A stretch of DNA of 64,000 nucleotides from NCBI GenBank assembly GCA_032622095.1, contig CP136067.1:176856556-176920555 (forward strand), written 5' to 3'. This DNA is from Siphonodentalium dalli (taxonomy: Eukaryota; Mollusca; Scaphopoda; Gadilida; Siphonodentaliidae). Positions 56,762-64,000 of the stretch are shown here, piece after piece; the first letter of the stretch is position 1, and each line of letters begins with the position of its first letter. Position numbers and translations under genes: made by a program. The notes under the pieces are model-generated. The model had not been told where the DNA came from. It saw nothing but the letters and a program-made list of their open reading frames with translations, and did not search any database.

Positions 56762-57010
56762 CTATTTTGGATTGGATTGGATTGTTTATTTGCACAAATT
56801 AAATACATAATACAAAAACATAATAATATATCCTGAAAATTTGCACAGGAGCGGCATGGCCAATACAGATCGAGATGTTGCATGAAGGTCAGCTGTTGTT
56901 GAGATAATTTGTTACAATTTTGGGATTGTGTTTTATTTATCCATTTTGTTCGGGCAGCTATGATTAAATATATGTCTATACAATTATGTGTCCATGGATT
57001 TGTGCCCATA
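56762..57010 (-). mobile_element. 3' end of a LINE-like retroposon
   Basis: On the minus strand the segment ends TTTGTGCAAATAAACAATCC followed by tandem ATCCA units (GGATTGGATTGGATTG on plus), as in CR1/L2-type 3' tails. Upstream text (NCNKLSQQQLTFMQHLD) is not a recognised domain. Confidence 0.55.
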
Positions 57011-57235
57011 AATGGTGAGTAATCATAATCATAATCGTATAAGTACAGTATGAACCTATGTGAATATTTAGGTCCAATATGAACCTATTTGCACGATGTG
57101 TGGCAGCGATCGATAAGCATCCTAAACATTTCTTGTGAATGTCTATTAATTGTTGCATCGGTCTCCGTGTTAGCTCTCTGTGACTGGATATATGTGAGGC
57201 ACCAGCATACACCACAGGTAATACTACTTATGAGT

Positions 57236-57660
57236 TTCTCGCTATATTTCCTGATATGGATATGTCGGCGTATGTTGTCAAAGTTCCATAAGCTTTTTGA
57301 AAATCTGTTTTGGTATCTTTCTTGCTCTGGCCTACGCTGTGGTAAAGCCTAGTAAAGGTGGCGCACGTAAAGTTGGCTGATATATAGTTTATTGCCATCG
57401 AATTTCTTTGTGACCAGTTACCAGAAGTGCAACTAGGTGTCATTAAACCATTCGAAACCTGTTTCGGCCTCAGGTTTCACTTTGTAGAACGTTACTTTTC
57501 CTGGTGTCGTTAGTTAAAACATTACAATATAGGACGATCACTTTTAAGTATATATAGATGCAAATCGCTGTAATCCAATTAAATATCGATACTTTCCATC
57601 TGTGTATTTATGAAGTAATTTCTTATAGTCATATACCAGTATATTTTAACAGAGCATTAA
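57236..57660. other. No feature recognised
   Basis: AT-rich sequence between the tandem region and the CpG-rich element. Confidence 0.3.
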
Positions 57661-58181
57661 TAATTTGAACAACTTTTCATAACTACCACAACAATTGTAA
57701 GTATATGGAATCCTATTAGGGCCACTTGCTAATGGCGCTTTCGGCGCGCGCCGAAAGCGACAAAAAGTGCGCCATTAGTAACGCGCCGAAAGCGCCGAAA
57801 GCGACAAAAAGTGCGCCGAAACATACCCTAATGGCGCACTTTTTGTCGCTTCCGGCGCGCGCCATTAGGGAGTGGACCTAATAGTATGCCTAATGGCGCT
57901 TTCGGCGCGCGCCGAAAGCGACAAAAAGTGCGCCATTAGTAACGCGCCGAAACATGCGGTAATATCGCACATTTTGTCGCTTTCGGCGCACGCGCCGAAA
58001 GCGACAAAAAGTGCGCCGAAAGCGACAAAAAGTGCGCCGAAAGCGACAAATAGTGCGCCGTAACGGCGCATATTTTGTCGCTTTCGGCGCGTTACTAATG
58101 GCGCACTTTTTGTCGCCGAAAGCGCCATTAGGAAGTGGCCCTAATAGGATTCCATATAAGTAACATATATTGTTCAAATTC
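57661..58181. mobile_element. CpG-rich multi-palindrome foldback element
   Basis: Outer inverted arms: AATTTGAACAA, TATATGGAATCCTATTAGGG and CCACTTGCTAATGGCGCTTT at left, with their complements at right (CCTAATAGGATTCCATATA, TTGTTCAAATT). Inside, the motif GCGCCGAAAGCGACAAAAAG followed by TGCGCC occurs about six times in plus and four times in minus sense, with many GGCGCGCGCC centres. A block of about 60 bases is perfectly repeated at 57732 and 57892. CpG density is far above the surrounding DNA. Overlapping frames of up to 95 residues have no domain similarity. No TSD or transposase. Confidence 0.85.
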
Positions 58182-58210
58182 CAACACAGTTTCCCAATAA
58201 TTTTTCAACA

Positions 58211-58350
58211 AGCAGCGAGCGCGTGCACTCTGTCGGCTTGGAGTGACGTTGGTGAGTCACCACTTTTTGTAAAGTGGACACCGCGCAGCGAGCGCGTGCA
58301 CACTGTCGACTTGAAGTGACGTCGGTGTTCATCGCTTTTTATGAAGTGGC
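58211..58350 (+). repeat. Tandem duplication of about 70 bp
   Basis: GCAGCGAGCGCGTGCACTCT ... GTGACGTTGGTG ... TTTTTGTAAAGTGG is followed by GCAGCGAGCGCGTGCACACT ... GTGACGTCGGTG ... TTTTTATGAAGTGG. Confidence 0.8.
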
Positions 58351-58800
58351 GACTTCAGTTATTGCCTGAGGAACGTCCGAAACGTTCGTTGTTACCGTAT
58401 CGCAATTTGTACTGATTTTTACGGGAGCTAAATGTGTGAATGCAGATGGTGTGTAATTATTCCAATATGAACCTCTGTGAATATTATAGGTGGAGTATGA
58501 ACCTACTATTTGCACGAGGATATGTTGGAGGATGACGTCGGTGTAGTAGAATGTCAGGGTGCTACATTTTCCCTTTCTATACTATAATTTGATTCTCTGA
58601 TTCAAATATAAAATTATATATTGGAGCGGAGTCCTACAATCAATTTATGTGGTCAAATTCGACCTTACACGCCGACGCGCAGTGTGTTCATTTCTTTTGT
58701 AATTCGACTGTATGTTTTTGTCGAAATTGTATTGATAGACGTGCAATCTGATATCTAATAGCCCAGGTTATATCTCTGCTTGGTATGATTTCCACAAAAC
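58351..58800. other. No gene recognised
   Basis: Contains ACCTCTGTGAATATTATAGG-like relatives of the 46.9- and 57.0-kb repeat; otherwise featureless. Confidence 0.35.
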
Positions 58801-58801
58801 A

Positions 58802-59247
58802 TTTGTGACCCGCCATATCAAATCCAGTCGTAAGTCGGGATTTTGTTTACCCTGTGCCAATGCATTCTCTTATATATGCGAGTCGACCATATGTCGCCTC
58901 GCATATATAAGAGAATGCATTGGCCTAACAATTTTTTATCATTTTTTTAAAATAAATGTTTCTTACAATTTTTAGGACATAACATAAAAAACATCCATTA
59001 CCCTGCAGGGAGCCCCACACATATATAGAAGCATATAGAAGAGTGTCGTCTGCTCATGTTTGTCTGGGGCTCTGTATGGGGGAATTATAAAATTGTTAAA
59101 GAATACAAGACAAAATTATTAAAATTGTAAAAAATTGTTATATATGCGAGGCGACCTATGGTCGCCTCGCATATATAAGAGAATGCATTGGCACAGGGTA
59201 AAAAAAATCCCGACTTACAACTGGATTTGATATGGCGGGTCACATTT
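58802..59247 (+). mobile_element. MITE family X, copy X7
   Basis: TGTGACCCGCCATATCAAAT ... GATATGGCGGGTCACA. Right hairpin has lost its outer GCCAATGCATTCTC half on one arm (starts TTGTTATATATGCGAGG). Interior plus orientation. Confidence 0.88.
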
Positions 59248-59915
59248 CTTCTGTTCGAACTGTAACGTCAAACATAACGTCACTGTTGAACGGCGACCCC
59301 CTTAAGTTGTCTCTCTGGCAGTATTTTGCAGACAAGAATTATTTTTGTTCTATCTTAAATGCAATTCAGTATTAGTAGGTAGCCATTATATGTCCCTTTC
59401 AACAGCATGATATTAACAAATTCACGTGTCGTTTGAATTATGAGCGTTCTGAAGGCTTGAGGCGTTGGCAGCATTGCACTGATTGTACCACGTTTTTGTG
59501 TGGTACAGTTCAGAATATCTATAATTGTACCACAAAACGACGTTCATGTATCCATGGGAATACAGGCTACTGACCAATCAGAAATGGCATTGTATCCAGG
59601 TATGGGCAAGGTCGTATTACAGATTTATGTATCTATCCAGATAAATGTGAGTTAGAACGAAGCTGGTTGAATTTAATTTCCATGTTCTATTCGCACGCCG
59701 AGAACAAACGTGTTTTAGCGGTCAATGTAATGTGTTTGCAAACACTGCACTATTGGCCCCTAGAGAGAACAAATAGGATAAGTTTTCTTGAGAACTAAGG
59801 GCCACTATACGTTCTCCAGTGTGTAACAACAAATCACGCTCGCTGTTAATTTCCACGAGGTACCACGAAGGGACGAAGGGCATACGTTTCAATCCTGCGC
59901 TGAACGTTGAAGCAG

Positions 59916-60248
59916 TTAACCCTTTACCCAACAAACCGGCCAAAACCGGCCAAATAAAGCTTCAACAGCCTAAAATATCTTCGGTCTGTCTCAATAGTAC
60001 CATACAAATATGGATATCATTGGAACCGGCTCATTGACCACATTGTGATAGTTACAGTTATGCCCTGTGCCAATGCATTCTTTTATATATGCGAGTCGAC
60101 CATAGGTTGCCTCGCATATATAAGAGAATGCATTGGCTAAAAAATAAATCTTTTTTTAACACTTTTTACCATTTTTTCTTACATTCTTTAACAATTTTAT
60201 AATTTGTAATGCATTGGCACAGGGCCCTTCTGTTGGGTAAAGGGTTAA
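59916..60248. mobile_element. MITE family Y, copy Y3 (right hairpin deleted)
   Basis: TTAACCCTTTACCCAACA ... TGTTGGGTAAAGGGTTAA, with only the left hairpin; the right end retains AATGCATTGGCACAGGGCCC. Confidence 0.88.
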
Positions 60249-60252
60249 TACA

Positions 60253-60306
60253 TCTCAATGTAATGTGTTTGCAAACACTGCACTATTGGCCCCTAGAGAG
60301 AAAAAA
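60253..60306 (+). repeat. Duplicate of host sequence 59724-59777
   Basis: TCAATGTAATGTGTTTGCAA to CCCCTAGAGAGA occurs at both places, so a segment containing Y-type sequence was duplicated together with flank. Confidence 0.8.
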
Positions 60307-60554
60307 TAGTTACAGTTATGCCCTCTGCCAATGCATTCTCTTAGGTCGCCTCGCATATATAAGAGAATGCATTGGCATAAAAAAAATCTTTTTTTAACAC
60401 TTTTTACCATATTTTCTTACATTCTTTAACAATTTTATAATTTTTAATGTGTTAAGCCAATGCATTCTCTTATATATGCGAGGCGACCTATGGTCGACTC
60501 GCATATATAAGAGAATGCATTGGCACAGGGGCCTTCTCTTGGGTATAGGGTTAA
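60307..60554. mobile_element. MITE family Y, copy Y4 (left end missing)
   Basis: Starts inside the family at GTTACAGTTATGCCCTCTGC, holds both hairpins (left one with an apical deletion) and ends CTTGGGTATAGGGTTAA. Confidence 0.85.
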
Positions 60555-62809
60555 GGTCAATAACTACCAGTCTGAAATTCACACCATACTGAAATCTTTG
60601 ACATCAAGGAAAATATACTGCATGGCCACGATAAAATAAGTAATCAGATGTTGCGTGAAATCAACCTTACCGTCTTAGACCGCTAAAGATAATTCTCAAC
60701 CAGTCACTTTTTTAAAACTCATCTATCTTCTCCTTCTGAATGGAAGAGATTTTTTCAGAATTTGTAGGCGAATATGTTTAGCACAACATACTAAAAGTCC
60801 CCATTAATCCGAGGTGAGCAATTTATTCTATGGCAATTTCCCTGAGGGTGCATATTTCAGTGAAATGAAAAATATGAATATTGGTCGGAAACAAGGACAC
60901 TTTTTATCACAGTCAACTGTATTTGATCTATAATTGATTATATATAGCCTATAATTATTTGGGGGGTAAAAGGGAACATTATTGTGTGCATTTTTACAGA
61001 AAAGAGCCGACCGTTTGAACATTTCCCCAAACTTGAATACAAATTAAATTTTTGAAGAAATTTTTGAAGAAATTTTTACTATTCAGTCTTGACGTATGGG
61101 TATATTAGGCATTCGTGCCGCGATGTAAAACTCCAACACAGGGTTCTCGTTTTAGAAAACTCGCGCAATAACGTTAACCAGACTAACCAGTTCACGCAAT
61201 GGTGTCGTTCTATTTATGTATTGTCTATTAAAGTTGTGTTAATAACATGAAGTCTAAAGAATTCATTGTTACGTTCAGCCAAAACAAGTTTGAAAGACTG
61301 CTTGAATAACAAGGAAAGTTTTGGCTACCGCAATGATTCGGGTTGGCACACGTGGTCATGTCGCCATAATATCATTCTCAAAGACTCCGTCATTTTCGCT
61401 TCCCTTGGAAATGACATCTTCCATAAATAGAAACCATATTCACACAATGCTACAATACACGGTCCAGGTGATCAGATAATGACCTTGACTTGTTGACATT
61501 TTGAACCCAAACACCCTGTCACTGATTTAAAATATCGACCCTAACCGACTAAAGTGTAAGATGTGTCAAACATCTTGTCAGCACTTTCCATGGTCTTACC
61601 AGCCTGACATTAAAATTGTCGAATTAGCAAAGAATGAGTAGTGTAGTAAAATGTATTATATCGATGGTTTAAATGGGCTATAAATTGTTGCTCTTAAGAT
61701 TTTTTGTTGTTGAGCAATGCCGAATCTAAATTCAACTGCCGATTGACAGTTGCTTCACTTATAGTTACGAGAGATACACACACCTTCACACTAAATTATT
61801 AGCACACAACATTCTGGTGCCTGTTTTATGTCTAGGAACGACTGAACAATTGCTATCCGACTTGTTTCGTGATATATTTGAACAGTTTAGAACTCAAGTC
61901 ACATGTCACTTAATTTGAATTCAAGACATGTCGGTAAACCCAACAGACAACGAGTAGGGTGAACAACTCATAATGCTATTGTATAATACCACTGAATGGC
62001 GGAACTGTCCATGCTATAGTAACCGCGACTCAAATATAACACATGACGTAATTATAAATAATCAAGTGATTGTCCTGGATAATACATCTACTATGTGTGT
62101 GACATTTTCAGTCACTCACTAACGGTTGGTAGTTTCTATGAGTGGAATGGTGTCTTTATAATCTCATACCATTGAACACCCTGTCTTGCCATTCCTCCAT
62201 GGATAATGTGAATGTCGATAGTTGTATAACAATCCAAACAACCGCCACTATCATAACTAACATGTAACGTTTTGATAATGAATACGGCACATTCACCGAA
62301 ACGAACAATACATACTTTTGGTGTGAAGCTTTTTCCGGGTTTCCCATTCTTGTCATGTGAATGATTCGAAAATGGAAGATTGATATTTGTAGATTTTTGG
62401 CAGGTATATACATATTAATTTCAAAATAAGTTTGCCCAGTTGCTTATTTTGAATGCTCTAGTACAACCTTTTCATTGTTGTGAACACAGTCAAGACAATC
62501 AGATGTTACCAATACCGATCACTCAACCATGCAAACTAATCAAAAATGTGCACTCTCTCAAAAATTACATTTGCTTCTAAAATAGGCGCCTTGTGTGTTG
62601 TATAGTCCCAGACATGTTCAAAGAGCAACGCTCGGCATGTTTCGGAGACGTATATATAACATGCTACTGTGTAATATCTGCTATATATATACACAATAGA
62701 GACCTTAAAATGTGCATATAGTGTCGTAAGTGTGACGTCGGAATACAGGGACATTTGAGCTTCCTTTTTTGGCGTCGCTTCGGCGGTCGTGTGGTATTGA
62801 CGTCGGACT
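60555..62809. other. No feature recognised in about 2.2 kb
   Basis: Unique-looking AT-rich sequence without convincing exons, repeats or RNA genes. A short AAATTTTTGAAG triplication lies at 61045-61076. Confidence 0.35.
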
Positions 62810-63272
62810 TTAAAGGATACATTATCCGAATTAACGCTCCCAAATTACTATTTCTTTGGTTTCGGGGGTAAAACGTATTTGATTCGAGTCGAGGAACCCA
62901 CCCATCAAAGCTCAGAGTGATCAGATATCGATTTTGAAGTTTGTTATTTCTCAAGATATGCAATTATTTGTTGCCCAGAATACAGTCGTCAAACCGACGT
63001 TCTCGGACAAAATTACGGATGAAGATGGATAACTCTAAAATCAAGTGGTAATAAAGCCAAATGTCGTGATAGTCAAGTGATGATACGGCCATATTTCGTT
63101 GAACAAAATGTTGATAAATAACACGGTTTCGGAAATTTGATACCATAGTTGACAGTGGTTTGCATTATTTTGTTGCAGTTAATCGATTATGATTACTAAA
63201 GCATATTTTGAAGAATTGTTATTATTGTTGTATCTTGATATGGGGACCGTCTGATCGGATTGAGTACCTTAA
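62810..63272 (-). mobile_element. TTAA-flanked MITE family W, copy 3 (reverse)
   Basis: TTAAAGGATACATTATCCGA ... GATCGGATTGAGTACCTTAA; reverse complement of 16796-17274 throughout, including the TTCGGGGGTAA block (short G run here). Confidence 0.85.
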
Positions 63273-63484
63273 ACAAATATTTTGTTCGTGATGGCAGTGG
63301 TCAGACCAGCGAAGCCGGGTTATGAATTCTGCCTTGCATTTTGAGCTTGATCACCAGAACCGGGTCGTATGGAATGTAAGTCATGAGAAATGGATTTACA
63401 CCAGCTTGTATTCGTTATTATATTTGACCTTCTGAATTTTTCAAAATGCACATGCACCCAGACGCAGAAACGTGCTCATGACAT

Positions 63485-63955
63485 AAACAAAACAAGAGCT
63501 ACGCTGGGCGTGCAATATACGCCCTCTCTTGGGTCGGCGGAAACTGGTAAAAAAAAGGGGCATAACTCTGGTAAAAATTGGCGGACGGAACTCAAATTTG
63601 AACTTGACCTGTGTTTTGGTGGGAGAAAGTAATATACCAAATTTGGATTCATTCCGATAAACTATACTAAAGTTATCATCCGGACAACAAATTTCAAGGA
63701 TTTTCTAAGTCAAAAAACGTTAAATAAGGGGCATAACTCCGGTGAAAATTGGCGGGCGGAACCCAAATTCGAACTTGAACTTACTTTTCGGCTAATAAAC
63801 CCACATACCAAATTTTACTAATTTTGGTTCACTCTAACTAAAGTTATCATCCGGACAACAGGTTAACGGACGGACGGACGCCCGCCCGGACGCCCGGACG
63901 GACAGACCAATACTATAATACGGCCTTTTTTTCAAAAGGGCGTATAATTATAATA
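63485..63955 (+). repeat. GGGGCATAACTC / GGACGGACGG dispersed repeat
   Basis: Contains AAAAAAAGGGGCATAACTCT twice (63550, 63726), each followed by GG..AAAATTGGCGG, then ACTAAAGTTATCATCCGGAC, CGGACGGACGGACGCCCGCC and a closing GGCGTATAATTATAATATTA. Very characteristic of mollusc genomes in my memory; probably a non-autonomous transposon, with a tandem duplicate of about 175 bp. Confidence 0.65.
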
Positions 63956-64000
63956 TTAATAATTAACATGACCTTGTTGAAAGCTTCGAGTGACTAATGA

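Larger units (their letters stand above)
50901..57235 (+). repeat. Long-unit tandem repeat region with at least eight degenerate units
   Basis: The marker GAGACACTAGGATACACGAC with AGGTAATACTAGTA occurs near 51010, 51559, 52710, 53490, 54035, 55027, 55890 and, degenerate, 57195. Between markers, blocks such as TCCTGCGATCAAAATAGGTC, TCAAGTCAGCGTAGATGGTC and ACGGTTATATGAACTTTTC recur in a fixed order. Units vary from about 0.5 to 1.2 kb because of MITE insertions and deletions. Two units (53550-54540 and 54541-55531) are a recent 991-bp tandem duplication. Confidence 0.85.

Noticed and set aside
57865-58177. Frames of 63-95 residues in the CpG-rich element
   Set aside because: Open in several frames because the repeat unit lacks stops; composition (RRTFCRF repeats) is that of the DNA palindrome.

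Overview
This is AT-rich, intron-poor eukaryotic DNA dominated by repeats. The sequence shows non-LTR retrotransposon remains, a tRNA-derived SINE with target-site duplications, many short terminal-inverted-repeat elements (MITEs), foldback elements and several long tandem arrays. Dispersed repeats with GGGGCATAACTC and runs of GGACGGACGG (ends of the window, and TCCGTCCG at 38.6 kb) are of a kind I associate with bivalve and gastropod genomes, so a mollusc or close marine invertebrate is the best guess, by inference only. No complete host gene is present. The best host-gene evidence is a terminal exon at 809-886 (+), a terminal exon at 3995-4201 (-) and an internal exon at 15809-15936 (-).

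Layout. 0-5.5 kb: two terminal exons, TTAA-flanked MITEs, foldback elements and a decayed HAFTGCD-type ORF. 6.3-9.3 kb: an 18/19-bp satellite capped by a nested palindrome. 9.3-13 kb: inverted repeats, a SINE and two MITE-X copies. 13.7-14.7 kb: a very regular 30-bp satellite. 15-18 kb: MITEs D, W, Y and E side by side, beside a candidate exon. 18.7-20 kb: AT-rich repeats with a filled and an empty insertion site. 21-30 kb: oppositely oriented arrays of one 23-bp repeat with a 39-bp minisatellite between them, framed by a direct duplication. 30.3-31.4 kb: a foldback element invaded at TTAA. 31.4-35.9 kb: a truncated LINE between roughly 300-bp direct repeats. 36.5-41 kb: more TTAA elements. 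41.2-42.05 kb: a tyrosine-recombinase (Crypton/KIAA1958-like) pseudogene. 42.06-45.2 kb: a CR1/Jockey-like LINE with several frameshifts. 50.9-57.2 kb: a long-unit tandem repeat peppered with MITEs. 57.7-58.2 kb: a CpG-rich palindromic element unlike the rest of the window. 58.8-63.9 kb: more X, Y and W elements and an otherwise featureless stretch.

The strongest themes are these. (1) At least seven unrelated-looking short element families end in TTAA, as expected of piggyBac-type cross-mobilisation. (2) One hairpin-bearing core, built on the arm GCCAATGCATTCTC, occurs inside two different sets of ends (TA-type X and TTAA-type Y), and one divergent copy has matched changes on both arms of its apical stem. 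(3) A CpG-rich palindrome cluster stands out at 57.7 kb. Most long open frames over satellites are artefacts of repeat periods divisible by three or of stop-poor units, and are not annotated as genes.
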